Positions 25,028 to 33,709 of a stretch of DNA of 64,000 nucleotides are shown here, one piece after another; the stretch's first letter is position 1; each line of letters opens with the position of its first letter. The position numbers and the translations under genes were made by a program. Origin of the DNA: Streptomyces sp. PR69 (lineage in GTDB: Bacteria; Actinomycetota; Actinomycetes; Streptomycetales; Streptomycetaceae); assembly GCF_026420845.1 (NCBI RefSeq), contig NZ_JAOWCB010000021.1:1-64000 (forward strand), written 5' to 3'. The notes under the pieces are model-generated. The model saw only the letters and a list, made by a program, of their open reading frames with translations. It made no database searches and was not told the DNA's origin.

Positions 25028-25110
25028 GTCCGGGGGCTCCGCCCCCGGACCCCCGCGCCTCAAAGTCCCCCAGACTCCGTCCGGGGGTACCCCCAGGCGG
25101 GGCTGGATTT
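25028..25110. repeat. Dispersed GC-rich inverted element, copy 1 (also a terminator)
   Basis: A hairpin with 10-bp arms (gtccgggggc / gcccccggac, 25028-25050) is followed by cccccgcgcctcaa, then cccccagactccgtccgggg and a second c/g-rich hairpin. The same series of segments occurs in reverse at 46971-47066. Here it lies between the ends of lysS and the DUF2637 gene, which converge, so it can serve both as a terminator. Confidence 0.8.
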
Positions 25111-25129
25111 GTCCAGCGCCGCCTGGGGG

Positions 25130-26482
25130 TCAGGCGATGTGTTCGGCCTCCAGGTCCGCCTGGTAGCGGTTGCGGAACTCGGGGAGCAGCTTGCGCAGCA
25201 GGCTGGAGCTGCGCGGGTGGGTGACGCCGTGGACGTCCGTCAGCAGTATGTCCAGCTGGTCGTTGCTGGGGAACGCGCCGTACTGGTCCACGTACTGACG
25301 GAACACCGGATACGCCTGCTCGGCGAACTGCCCGTCCTCCACGGGGAGCGGGTCCTGGACGGGCAGCTCCTCGGGGTGCGGGGCCGGGCCCTGGGGGACG
25401 GGGACGGCGGTGGGCTCCAGGCCCTCGACGTACGTGGGGTTGTAGGCGCTCTCGTACGCCTGCTGGTACGCCTCCTGAGGCAGGTGCTGGGCCGCGAACC
25501 AGGGGCTGTCATGGGTGACGGGGCCGCTGGCCTGTCCCTGGGGCTGCTGAGGCTGAGGCTGAGGCTGAAGCTGAGGGTGCGGCTGGGGCTGCTGCTCGGC
25601 GGGTGCTTCAGGGCCGGGGTCCGGTATCGGCTCCGGCTGCGGTTCCGCTTCCCGGTCGGGCTCGGGCGCTGCGGCCGCCGGCAGTTCTTCACGGCGCTCC
25701 GGCGCCTTCGTCAGCTCGGCGGGAGGCTGCTTCGCCGGCGATGACTGGGCCGTCTGGGCCGACTCGACGACGGGGTTCGGCGGCAGCAGCACCGGGTCCA
25801 CCCCGGCCGCGGCCAGGCCCGCCGCGGCGGTGTCGGCCAGCGGAACGCCGTACTTCGCCAGCCGCAGCGGCATCAGCGCCTCCACCGGGGCCTTGCGCCG
25901 CCAGGCGCGCCCGTAGCGCGCCTGAAGGCGGGCCTGGTAGATCATCCGGTCCTGCTCCAGCTTGATGACCTGCTCGTAGCTGCGCAGTTCCCACAGCTTC
26001 ATCCGCCGCCACAGCCGGAAGGTGGGGATGGGGGAGAGCAGCCAGCGGGTAAGCCGTACGCCCTCCATGTGCTTGTCGGCCGTGATGTCGGCGATCCGGC
26101 CCACGGCGTGGCGCGCCGCCTCCACGGAGACGACGAACAGGACCGGGATCACGGCGTGCATGCCGACGCCCAGCGGATCGGGCCAGGCGGCCGCGCCGTT
26201 GAACGCGATCGTGGCGGCGGTCAGCAGCCAGGCGGTCTGGCGCAGCAGCGGGAAGGGGATGCGGATCCAGGTCAGCAGCAGATCGAGGGCGAGCAGTACG
26301 CAGATGCCCGCGTCGATGCCGATCGGGAAGACCAGGGAGAAGTCCCCGAAACCTTTCTGCTCGGCGAGCTCGCGCACCGCCGTGTAGGAACCCGCGAAGC
26401 CGATCGCCGCGATGATCACCGCACCGGTGACCACCACGCCGACGAGTATGCGGTGTGTGCGTGTCAGCTGCATCGCGGCCAC
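25130..26482 (-). CDS. DUF2637 membrane protein
   Basis: A 450-residue protein. The first ~160 residues contain four hydrophobic membrane segments (ILVGVVVTGAVIIAAIGFAG, DAGICVLLALDLLLTW, LLRQTAWLLTAATIAFN, AVIPVLFVVSVEA), the DUF2637 domain. The C-terminal half is cytoplasmic, with an Arg-rich stretch, a long Pro/Glu/Gln-rich repeat region and a final helical part (PVFRQYVDQYGAFPSNDQL, then LLRKLLPEFRNRYQ). Spd-type DUF2637 proteins act in plasmid transfer, but in chromosomal Streptomyces copies the role is unknown. GTG at 26482 is supported by ggaggggat 7 bp before it. Confidence 0.82.
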   Translation of the reverse strand: MAAMQLTRTHRILVGVVVTGAVIIAAIGFAGSYTAVRELAEQKGFGDFSLVFPIGIDAGICVLLALDLLLTWIRIPFPLLRQTAWLLTAATIAFNGAAAWPDPLGVGMHAVIPVLFVVSVEAARHAVGRIADITADKHMEGVRLTRWLLSPIPTFRLWRRMKLWELRSYEQVIKLEQDRMIYQARLQARYGRAWRRKAPVEALMPLRLAKYGVPLADTAAAGLAAAGVDPVLLPPNPVVESAQTAQSSPAKQPPAELTKAPERREELPAAAAPEPDREAEPQPEPIPDPGPEAPAEQQPQPHPQLQPQPQPQQPQGQASGPVTHDSPWFAAQHLPQEAYQQAYESAYNPTYVEGLEPTAVPVPQGPAPHPEELPVQDPLPVEDGQFAEQAYPVFRQYVDQYGAFPSNDQLDILLTDVHGVTHPRSSSLLRKLLPEFRNRYQADLEAEHIA

Positions 26483-26618
26483 CCGCGATCCCCTCCCGTC
26501 AACCGAATCCAGCGGGCAAAGCCTGACACACGGCGGCGGAGCCCGTCCCTTCGGGGAGTGACGGGCTCCGGAACTCCGGCTGAGCGGCTGCCGGGCTGCC
26601 GCCCCGGCCGCCGCCGGG

Positions 26619-27473
26619 TCACTGCTCCTTGGCGGCGTCCTCCGAAGCCTTGTCCGAGGGCTTGTCCGAAGCCTTGTCCGAAGCCTTGTCCGAGGGCGTG
26701 CCCGTGGACTTGTCGTCGCCCGTGCCGCCGCCCTTGTTGGCGTCGGCCACCGCGGCCACCGCTTCCTTCGCCGCCTTCACGGCGCCCTTCGTCATGTCCT
26801 CGGCGGAGGGGCTCTTCGCGCCGCCGTATCCCGCGCCGTTGTAGCTGACGGTGATCACGGCGTTCTCCGTGCGGGCCACGACCACGGCGTATGTGAAGTC
26901 CTCGTCGGTCTTGTTCAGCGTGTAGTTGACCACCGTGGCCGCGTTGCCGACGCCGGAGGCCGGGGACGTCTTCACGCTCTTCGCGCCCTCGGCGGCCTTG
27001 GCCTTGTCGATCTCCTTGGCGTAGTTCTCCTCGGCGCGCTGCTGCCCGCTGAGGCCCAGGGCCTCCTGGGAGTCGTAGCGCAGCAGGGAGACATCCAGCC
27101 AGCGGTAGTCGGAGCCCTTGACGCCCTTGTCGTCCAGGGCGTTCCAGGAGCAGTGGCCGCTGATGGAGGTGTCCGACGACTTGCCCGCCTTGCCCCCCGT
27201 GCTCGCCTCCGGCACCAGCTCCTTGATCGTCTTCTCGGAGATCGTCTTGCAGGGGTTGGGCAGCCCGGCGAACTTCGCCGGGGCGACGGCCGGCGTCTTC
27301 TTCGCCTCGGGGGAGGCCGAGGCGGCGGCCGACTGCTGCTGACCGCCCTTGTCCTTGCCCGAGTCGGCAGAGCCGCCGCCGGAGTCCGATGAGCAGCCGA
27401 CGACGACGAGCATGGCCGGGACGGCTGCGGCTGCGGCGATGATGCGGGTGAGTCGCGGAGCTGAACGGTGCAT
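26619..27473 (-). CDS. DUF3558 lipoprotein
   Basis: A 284-residue secreted lipoprotein: a signal peptide with the lipobox VVVGC (Cys ~21), a Gly/Ser/Asp linker and the DUF3558 domain (GLPNPCKTISEKTIKELVPE, SGHCSWNALDD). The C-terminal ~40 residues are a Lys/Ser/Asp/Thr repeat (SDKASDKASDKPSDKASED) reading as tandem units. DUF3558 proteins are actinobacterial extracytoplasmic proteins of unknown role. ATG at 27473 has aagga upstream. A second DUF3558 gene follows in the same orientation, probably by duplication. Confidence 0.85.
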   Translation of the reverse strand: MHRSAPRLTRIIAAAAAVPAMLVVVGCSSDSGGGSADSGKDKGGQQQSAAASASPEAKKTPAVAPAKFAGLPNPCKTISEKTIKELVPEASTGGKAGKSSDTSISGHCSWNALDDKGVKGSDYRWLDVSLLRYDSQEALGLSGQQRAEENYAKEIDKAKAAEGAKSVKTSPASGVGNAATVVNYTLNKTDEDFTYAVVVARTENAVITVSYNGAGYGGAKSPSAEDMTKGAVKAAKEAVAAVADANKGGGTGDDKSTGTPSDKASDKASDKPSDKASEDAAKEQ

Positions 27474-27605
27474 GGTTCCTTCAGTCGGTCGTCGTGCTGG
27501 AGTGTCGTGCCAGCCGGGTTCGGGCGGGCCGGAATCGACACGGTACGCGGGCCTGGCCCCTCGGCGCGGCCGGTCCCCGCGGCTCACTCCTCGTCCGCTC
27601 CTGGC

Positions 27606-28505
27606 TCACTCCTCGAACTGGTCGACCAGCCTGCGGGCCAGCTTCTGTGCTCTGTCCTGCATTTCCTCGCTGCTCGGAGCCGCTGCGGGCGGCGCGGACT
27701 GCTCCACGTACCGGATGGTCATGATCACGTTCGATGTGCGGAACACCACGCTCACGGTGCGGCGCTGGGCGGCCCCGCCGGCCCCGGCGAGGTCGTCGTC
27801 GAGGAAGGCCGCGTCCCCCAGGTCGTCGAGGAGGCGCGGCTGGAGGCCGTCGGCGCTGCCGGAGGGGGTGGCGGAGGGGGAGCCCGACGCGTCCGCGGAC
27901 GGCGCTGAGGAGGAGGACGAGGAGGACGAGGAGGACGGGGAGGACGAGGCCGAGGAGGACGGGGAGGGTGACGTGGTTCCGGTGGGGGAGCCGTCGGCCT
28001 CGCCGTCGCCGTCTTCGGCGTCTTTGCCGTCTTGGCCTTCTTTGCCGCGCTGCGGGTCGACGGGGGCCGGGAGGGCGGCGGTCTGCTTCTTGGCGAAGAC
28101 CTCCTGCGCCCGGTCGTCGTCGCTGATGGCGACGTCGTACGAGACGACCCGCTCGAAGTCCACCCGGAGCTGGTGCGAGGCGTGCGCCGCCTCGGCCTTC
28201 CAGCGGCAGCCGACGCGCCGGTCGGTGTCGTATGTGACGTCCGACGTCCCGCGGAAGACCTTCTGCCGTGCCTCCTCGGACAGACCGGCGGCGCCGGGGA
28301 GCAGCTCCTGGAGCGCGTCGCGGCCGACGGACCCGCAGGGCTCGGGGAGCGTGCGGTACTTGCCGGGGGCGGCGGTGGTCTTGGCGTCACCGGATTTGGG
28401 GTCGGTGGCGGAGTCGCCGCCGCCGTCGGCGGTGCAGCCGCCGACCGTGAGGACCGCGAGCAGCGACGCCGCCGCCAGGCCGGGTACGTACGCCTTTCGC
28501 TGCAC
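27606..28505 (-). CDS. DUF3558 lipoprotein with a long serine/acidic repeat region
   Basis: A paralogue of the preceding gene. The signal peptide with a lipobox (LTVGGC, Cys ~23) leads to the DUF3558 core (PCGSVGRDALQELLPGA, RVGCRWKAEAAHASHQ). The middle holds a poly-Ser and acidic stretch (SSSASSSPSSSSSSSSSS), encoded by gga-gga-type repeats near 27907-27960. The C-terminal domain resumes with an ExxMQDRAQKLARRLVDQFEE helix. GTG at 28505 is the best start, with gggag upstream. The variable-length run of serines is a likely slippage site. Confidence 0.83.
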   Translation of the reverse strand: MQRKAYVPGLAAASLLAVLTVGGCTADGGGDSATDPKSGDAKTTAAPGKYRTLPEPCGSVGRDALQELLPGAAGLSEEARQKVFRGTSDVTYDTDRRVGCRWKAEAAHASHQLRVDFERVVSYDVAISDDDRAQEVFAKKQTAALPAPVDPQRGKEGQDGKDAEDGDGEADGSPTGTTSPSPSSSASSSPSSSSSSSSSSAPSADASGSPSATPSGSADGLQPRLLDDLGDAAFLDDDLAGAGGAAQRRTVSVVFRTSNVIMTIRYVEQSAPPAAAPSSEEMQDRAQKLARRLVDQFEE

Positions 28506-28666
28506 GGTCCCAGGCTCCCTTCCACGCTGACTGCCGTGAAAAACGGTTTGCCGCCTCTTGGCGGCGGATGGACACAATGTGTATCGCACGCGCAGCCGCG
28601 GATGCCGGTCCGTCGAGCGTTTTATGGACCTTCGCTAGGGATTTTGCGCTTTGTGGCTTTTCGGTT

Positions 28667-28696
28667 GATGTTCAGCGATGTTCAGTGATGTTCAGG
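28667..28696 (+). repeat. Three tandem copies of gatgttcagy upstream of rtcB
   Basis: The 10-bp unit gatgttcag(c/t/g) occurs three times in a row (28667-28676, 28677-28686, 28687-28696), in an AT-richer stretch 25-54 bp before the rtcB start. One helical turn per unit suits a DNA-binding protein array. Confidence 0.7.
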
Positions 28697-28720
28697 TGAT
28701 CCGGGGGATCAGGGGGACGT

Positions 28721-29914
28721 ATGTCGTATGTAGAGGTGCCCGGTGCGAAGGTGCCGATCCGGATGTGGACGGACCCGTCGACAGTCGAGGGCGTCGCCAT
28801 GGAGCAGCTGCGGAACGTCTCCACGCTGCCATGGATCAAGGGTCTCGCCGTGATGCCGGACGTCCACTACGGCAAGGGAGCGACGGTCGGCTCGGTGATC
28901 GCGATGCAGGGCGCGGTCTGTCCGGCGGCGGTCGGGGTCGACATCGGCTGTGGCATGTCCGCGGTGAAGACCTCCCTCACCGCGAACGACCTGCCCGGCG
29001 ACCTCTCCGGCCTCCGCTCCCGTATCGAGCAGGCCATCCCGGTGGGCCGCGGCATGCATGACGAGCCGGTGGACCCGGACCGGCTGTACGGATTCGGGGC
29101 ACAGGGGTGGGACGACTTCTGGAAGCGCTTCGACGGGATCGCTGAAGCGGTCAGGTTCCGTCAGGAGCGGGCTGTGAAGCAGATGGGGACGCTCGGCTCC
29201 GGAAACCACTTCGTCGAGGTGTGTCTGGACGAGTCCGGGGCGGTGTGGCTCATGCTCCACTCCGGCTCCCGGAACATCGGCAAGGAGCTGGCCGACCACC
29301 ACATCGGCGAGGCCCGCAAGCTGCCGCACAACCAGGGCCTCGTCGACCGCGACCTGGCGGTCTTCGTCGCGGACACCCCGGAGATGGCGGCCTACAGGAA
29401 CGACCTCTTCTGGGCGCAGGAGTACGCCAAGCACAACCGCGCGATCATGATGGCGCTGCTGCAGAACGTGCTGCGCAAGCAGTTCAAGAAGGCCAAGGTC
29501 ACCTTTGAGCCGGTGATCTCCTGCCACCACAACTATGTGGCGGAGGAGCGGTACGACGGCATGGATCTGCTGGTCACCCGCAAGGGCGCGATCCGGGCGG
29601 GCAGCGGGGACTACGGCATCATCCCGGGCTCGATGGGCACCGGCTCGTACATTGTCCGGGGTCTTGGGAACGAGGCGTCGTTCAACTCCGCGTCGCACGG
29701 CGCGGGCCGGAAGATGAGCCGGAACGCCGCCAAGCGCCGCTTCTCCACGCGCGATCTGGAGGAGCAGACGCGGGGCGTGGAGTGCCGTAAGGACTCCGGC
29801 GTCGTGGACGAGATCCCGGGCGCGTACAAGCCCATCGAGAGGGTCATCGACCAGCAGAAGGACCTGGTCGAGGTGGTCGCCAAGCTCAAGCAGGTCGTCT
29901 GTGTGAAGGGCTGA
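28721..29914 (+). CDS. rtcB: RtcB-family RNA ligase
   Basis: An RNA ligase that joins 2',3'-cyclic-phosphate or 3'-phosphate ends to 5'-OH ends through a GMP-histidine intermediate. The Mn-binding motifs are VGVDIGCGM (residues ~74-82, with the ligand Cys), GSGNHFVEV (near residue 153) and LHSGSRNIG (near residue 178). SCHHNYV near residue 268 and SHGAGRKMSR near residue 325 follow; the latter has the guanylated His. ATG at 28721 has ggggga a few bases upstream. At 397 residues it belongs to the shorter bacterial type. No archease or RtcA gene is adjacent. Confidence 0.93.
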   Translation: MSYVEVPGAKVPIRMWTDPSTVEGVAMEQLRNVSTLPWIKGLAVMPDVHYGKGATVGSVIAMQGAVCPAAVGVDIGCGMSAVKTSLTANDLPGDLSGLRSRIEQAIPVGRGMHDEPVDPDRLYGFGAQGWDDFWKRFDGIAEAVRFRQERAVKQMGTLGSGNHFVEVCLDESGAVWLMLHSGSRNIGKELADHHIGEARKLPHNQGLVDRDLAVFVADTPEMAAYRNDLFWAQEYAKHNRAIMMALLQNVLRKQFKKAKVTFEPVISCHHNYVAEERYDGMDLLVTRKGAIRAGSGDYGIIPGSMGTGSYIVRGLGNEASFNSASHGAGRKMSRNAAKRRFSTRDLEEQTRGVECRKDSGVVDEIPGAYKPIERVIDQQKDLVEVVAKLKQVVCVKG

Positions 29915-29955
29915 TCTCCCGTACGACCGCCGGTGCTGCCGCGAGCCGCGCGGCC

Positions 29956-30750
29956 TCAGAGCTCGCGGTGGATCTTCGTATTGGACGCCTGGGCGCGCGG
30001 GCGGACCACCAGGAGGTCGATGTTGACGTGGGAGGGGCGGGTCACCGCCCAGGTGATGGTGTCCGCCACGTCGTCGGCGGTCAGCGGAGCGGAGACGCCC
30101 GCGTAGACCTTGGCCGCCTTCTCCTTGTCGCCGCGGAAGCGGGTCGTCGCGAACTCCTCCGTCCTGACCAGGCCGGGCGCGATCTCGATCACCCGCACCG
30201 GCGTGCCGACGATCTCCAGACGGAGGGTCTCGGCGAGGACGTGCTCGCCGTGCTTGGCCGCGACATAGCCCCCGCCGCCCTCGTACGGGGCGAGGGCCGC
30301 GGTGGAGGACAGGACGACGACCGTGCCGTCGCCGGAGGCGGTGAGGGCGGGCAGCAGCGCCTGGGTGACGTTGAGGGTGCCGATCACGTTCACCTCGTAC
30401 ATCCGACGCCAGTCGGCGGGGTCGCCGGTGGCGACCGGGTCCGCGCCGAGCGCGCCGCCCGCGTTGTTGACCAGTACGTCGCAGCGGTCCAGGGCGGCGG
30501 CGAAGGCGTCCACGGCCGGGCGGTCGGTGACGTCGAGCGCGCAGGCCGTGGCCTGGTGACCGGCCGCGGTCAGCTCGTCGGCGAGCGCCTCGACGCGGTC
30601 CTTGCGGCGGGCGGCGAGCATGACGTGGTAGCCGGCGGCGGCGAGACCGCGCGCGGTGGCCGCGCCGATGCCGCTGCTCGCTCCGGTGACGACGGCGACG
30701 GGGGCCGCGGGGGCGGCAGGGGAGCCGGCGGCGGTCTCGGCGGCGGTCAT
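29956..30750 (-). CDS. SDR-family NAD(P)-dependent oxidoreductase
   Basis: A classical short-chain dehydrogenase of 264 residues. It has the cofactor motif VTGASSGIGAA near residue 22, the NNAG motif (VLVNNAGGA, near residue 92), the Ser of VVVLSSTAAL and the catalytic Tyr-x3-Lys (YVAAKHGEH, near residue 164). Closest in type to YdfG/serine 3-dehydrogenase-like proteins. ATG at 30750 has aggag 7 bp before it; the upstream extension is unconserved. It converges on rtcB, 41 bp from its stop. The substrate is unknown. Confidence 0.88.
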   Translation of the reverse strand: MTAAETAAGSPAAPAAPVAVVTGASSGIGAATARGLAAAGYHVMLAARRKDRVEALADELTAAGHQATACALDVTDRPAVDAFAAALDRCDVLVNNAGGALGADPVATGDPADWRRMYEVNVIGTLNVTQALLPALTASGDGTVVVLSSTAALAPYEGGGGYVAAKHGEHVLAETLRLEIVGTPVRVIEIAPGLVRTEEFATTRFRGDKEKAAKVYAGVSAPLTADDVADTITWAVTRPSHVNIDLLVVRPRAQASNTKIHREL

Positions 30751-30944
30751 GGTCGTACTCCTCGCTTGTCGTGCAAGTGATCGATACGGCGCTACGCGGC
30801 CAGGATAGTGATCCCGCAACGGGGCCCGAGCACGGGGCGCGCGGTGCGCACCCATGCGGCAGCCGGGGGAATCCGGCGCGCCGCCGGGTGAAGAGCCGTC
30901 AGATGATATGGGCGATATGCGGACGATACGGGTATGTTCCCGGC

Positions 30945-31436
30945 ATGTGGTGGAGAAGCGGAAGACGCGCGGGCCTGTGGGCGGTCTCCGGGGCGGCCGC
31001 GCTCGTGGTCGGCGCGGCGGCGAGCGCGGGCGCGGGCGGCCGGGTGATCGCCCCTGAGGCGGATGTGGCGCACCACGGCAGCGTCACCCTGCTGGACGGG
31101 CGGCTGGACGTATCGCTGCACAGCCGGAGCCATGGCCCCGCCTCCCTGGACGGCGCGACCGTGCGGCTGCGGTTCTCCGAGCCGCTCGCGGGTGCGCAGA
31201 AGCTGCCGGGGCAATGCCTGTGGGGCGGCGACCGGGTGGTGCTGTGCGGCACCGGCGAGCTGCGGGCCGGCGGGGCCGCCCAGCAGGTGCGGCTCGATCT
31301 GCGGACCGTGGGCGCGCCGGACGAGGTCATCGTGAAGATCGACACCATGTGGAACGGCGGCGCGACCGACCGCAATCCGTCCAACAACGAGCACCAGGTG
31401 CTGGCCCCGGCGACCGGCGACCCCTACGTCTTCTGA
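30945..31436 (+). CDS. Secreted hypothetical protein
   Basis: A 163-residue protein with an N-terminal signal peptide (positive start, hydrophobic AGLWAVSGAAALVVGAAAS, cleavage near residue 30). The mature part has a beta-rich look (VTLLDGRLDVSLHSRSHGP, ATVRLRFSEPLAG) and two cysteines (QCLWGG, VLCGTG) that could pair outside the cell. I recognise no family. I chose ATG at 30945, directly before the basic signal sequence; an ATG at 30903 would add 14 residues. It is divergent from the SDR gene and ends shortly before the ATPase gene. Confidence 0.65.
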   Translation: MWWRSGRRAGLWAVSGAAALVVGAAASAGAGGRVIAPEADVAHHGSVTLLDGRLDVSLHSRSHGPASLDGATVRLRFSEPLAGAQKLPGQCLWGGDRVVLCGTGELRAGGAAQQVRLDLRTVGAPDEVIVKIDTMWNGGATDRNPSNNEHQVLAPATGDPYVF

Positions 31437-31498
31437 GCGCCTCTGTCTTCTGAGCGCCTCGCCGGGGAGCGGTGACGCGGACGGGTGACACTGGATGC

Positions 31499-32209
31499 GT
31501 GATCGTCGAACGCGCATACGCTCATGTCCCTTCCCTCGATGAGCGCCGGTGGCCCTGGTCCGTGCCCTGCGTACGGCAGCTGCTGGACGAGGGGATGCGC
31601 TTCACCGCGCCCGTGACCTTCCTCGTCGGGGAGAACGGCTCGGGCAAGTCCACCCTGGTCGAGGCGTTCGCGGAGGCCTTCGGGCTGGACCCGTACGGCG
31701 GCTCCCACGACTGGCGCTATGCCTCGCACCGCGAGAAGTCGCCGCTCGGCCGGCACATCCGATTTGACGCCGCCTCCCCGCGCGGGCGGCGGATGGCCCG
31801 CAGCTGGGCCGCGCGCAAGGGCTTCTTCCTGCGGGCGGAGACGGCGCTGGACGCCCTGGACCGGGAGGGCTTCGGCCCCGACTCCGTCAGCCACGGGGAA
31901 GGGTTTCTCGCCGCGTTCCGCGGGAAGTTCCTGCAGCCCGGGCTGTATGTGATGGACGAGCCCGAGGCGGCGCTGTCCTTCTCCTCCTGCCTGGAGCTGA
32001 TCGGCCATCTCGACCAGCTGGCCAGGAAAGGCGGCCAGGTCGTCTGCGCCACCCACTCACCGCTGCTGACGGCCCTGCCGGGCGCGGACGTCGTCGAGGT
32101 CGGCGAGCACGGCATGCGGCGCGTCGCCTGGCGGGAGCTGGCGGTCGTCGACCACTGGCGGCGGTATCTCGCCGACCCGCAGGCCTATCTGCGTCACATC
32201 GTCGACTGA
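31499..32209 (+). CDS. AAA-family ATPase (SMC/RecF-like, small)
   Basis: A 236-residue stand-alone ATPase with the Walker A motif VGENGSGKST near residue 45. A Walker B strand with the ABC-type ending (LYVMDEPEAALS, near residue 150) and the His switch (VCATHSPLLTAL) follow. No transmembrane segments are visible. GTG at 31499 begins the conserved sequence, and gacact 6 bp upstream may make it leaderless. It is like the small predicted ATPases annotated as AAA_21. Its stop overlaps the convergent Mut7-C gene by 16 bp, within a 9-bp tandem repeat. Confidence 0.82.
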   Translation: MIVERAYAHVPSLDERRWPWSVPCVRQLLDEGMRFTAPVTFLVGENGSGKSTLVEAFAEAFGLDPYGGSHDWRYASHREKSPLGRHIRFDAASPRGRRMARSWAARKGFFLRAETALDALDREGFGPDSVSHGEGFLAAFRGKFLQPGLYVMDEPEAALSFSSCLELIGHLDQLARKGGQVVCATHSPLLTALPGADVVEVGEHGMRRVAWRELAVVDHWRRYLADPQAYLRHIVD

Positions 32210-32982
32210 GCAGACTGAGCAGACTGAGCGGACTCCGACTGCTCTGTCTGCTCCATCCGCTCCATGTGGCGCACCGCTCTGCGGACGATCGCCTCCAGCC
32301 GGGAGTGGTGTGCGCCGCGCCAGTACACCCTGCCGCAGGCCGTGCACCGCGCGAAGACGTCATACGTGCGCTGCGTGCCCTGCTGGAGCTGGTCCTGCAC
32401 CTCGTCCTTGTCGGCGTCCACGAGCGGGCCGTTGCAGGCCGTGCAGCGCGTCCACGGGGCTAGCGCGGGCGCGAACCGGTCGAGGACCTCGTGCAGTTGG
32501 GCGTCGGGACGGTCGTTGTAGACATACGCGCCCGCCCAGATCTCACGGCGGCGCAGCAGACCGCGGTCGCGGGAGAGGAGCACCCGGCGCTCACGCGCCG
32601 AAAGCGCCGCCAGCGCCGCGTCGCCGATGTCCTCGTTCTCGTACGCCGCGTCGACGCCGAGGAGGCGCAGCCGCCGCGCCAGGGTGCCCAGATGGACGTC
32701 GAGCAGGAAGCGCAGCGGGGCGCCGGGGACACGCTGCGGGCGCTCGACCCCGTACACCTCGACGTGTTCGCCGGCGCGCGGGATGTGCGAGACCGGCGTG
32801 TCCCGGCCGTCGACGACGAGCCTGCCGACCTCCGTCAGCGGCACGCCGAGCGACTCGACGACATGGCCGAGCGTCGACGAGCCGTCGGTGACCAGGTCGG
32901 CGGGGCCGTCCTCGCGGTGTTCCGCGGGTACGAAGAGGCGCAGCGCGGGCGCGACAGCGAGGGTGATGACCGGTCCGTTCAC
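32194..32982 (-). CDS. Mut7-C RNase domain protein with ubiquitin-like N-terminus
   Basis: A 262-residue protein. The N-terminal ~85 residues are a ubiquitin/ThiS-like Mut7-C partner domain. A Mut7-C PIN-type nuclease domain follows (RFLLDVHLGTLARRLRLLGV with the first Asp, VLLSRDRGLLRRR), and a zinc ribbon closes it (CTACNGPL ... CTACGRVY). The last 15 residues are Ser-Ala-Gln repeats encoded by a 9-bp tandem repeat at the overlap with the ATPase gene. GTG at 32982 is the start. Predicted to act on RNA; the target is unknown. Confidence 0.82.
   Translation of the reverse strand: MNGPVITLAVAPALRLFVPAEHREDGPADLVTDGSSTLGHVVESLGVPLTEVGRLVVDGRDTPVSHIPRAGEHVEVYGVERPQRVPGAPLRFLLDVHLGTLARRLRLLGVDAAYENEDIGDAALAALSARERRVLLSRDRGLLRRREIWAGAYVYNDRPDAQLHEVLDRFAPALAPWTRCTACNGPLVDADKDEVQDQLQQGTQRTYDVFARCTACGRVYWRGAHHSRLEAIVRRAVRHMERMEQTEQSESAQSAQSAQSTM
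32204..32230. repeat. 9-bp tandem repeat in the convergent overlap
   Basis: Three copies of gactgagc(a/g) lie at 32204-32212, 32213-32221 and 32222-32230. They contain the ATPase stop codon and encode the Ser-Ala-Gln tail of the Mut7-C protein on the other strand. Confidence 0.85.
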
Positions 32983-33122
32983 GCTGCCCAGGATGTCATC
33001 GGGGGGTACGGCCCGGCCACGCCGTTTCCGCCCGGCGCGGGGCTCAGAGGCTCAGAGGCGTGGGGCTCGCGGTCTCGGGGGCTCACGGCCTCGGGGTGCG
33101 TCTGCCGGGGCCGGGGGCCGTC

Positions 33123-33656
33123 TCAGGCGTTCGCCTCGGGCCACAGGTCGAGCCGCCAGTCGTGGGAGCGGCCGATATGGCCGGGCGGGTACTCGAAGGC
33201 GCACTCGCCCATCAGCGAGAACCCCGCCCTGCGGCACACCGCGTTCGACGCGGCGTTGCCGACGGACGGGAAGGCGTGCAGAAAGCGGTGCCGCCGCGCG
33301 GCCCTGGCCGCCCGGACGACCGCCAGGGCGCCGGCCGTGGCCAGACCGCGGCCCTGGTGTGCGGGCAGGACCGTCCATCCCGTCTCGTACACGGTCCGCC
33401 CCTGCCAGTTCTGCTCCCAGTAGCCGGTCGTGCCGACGGCTGCCCCGTCGGCCTCGGCGACGATGGAGTACATCCGGCCCCTGCCGGTCGTGTCCGCGCT
33501 CAGCTCGACATACCGCCGATGCCTGCTGAGCAGCTGCTCCTCGGTCTCGGGCCCGCCGAGGTGGTCCATCAGCGCGGGCGAGTTCGCCGCGCGGAGCAGC
33601 CCGAGGTCGGCTTCCGTCCACGGCTCGATGCGCACCGCCGGGGGTCTGGTGTCCAT
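33123..33656 (-). CDS. GNAT-family N-acetyltransferase
   Basis: A 177-residue acetyltransferase. The family core is visible: RIEPWTEADLGLLRAANSP at the start, VGTTGYWEQN near residue 73 and the acetyl-CoA loop LPAHQGRGLATAGALAVV near residue 97. CRRAGFSLMGECAFEYPPG near residue 146 follows. ATG at 33656 has no ribosome binding site; tacagt lies 7 bp upstream on the minus strand (33669-33664), so it is probably leaderless. The N-terminal extension readable upstream is not conserved. The acceptor is unknown. Confidence 0.85.
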   Translation of the reverse strand: MDTRPPAVRIEPWTEADLGLLRAANSPALMDHLGGPETEEQLLSRHRRYVELSADTTGRGRMYSIVAEADGAAVGTTGYWEQNWQGRTVYETGWTVLPAHQGRGLATAGALAVVRAARAARRHRFLHAFPSVGNAASNAVCRRAGFSLMGECAFEYPPGHIGRSHDWRLDLWPEANA

Positions 33657-33709
33657 GCCCCGCACTGTAGGCGGCGGGCGGGACGCCGGCCGCCGCGCGG
33701 CTCCAGGGC

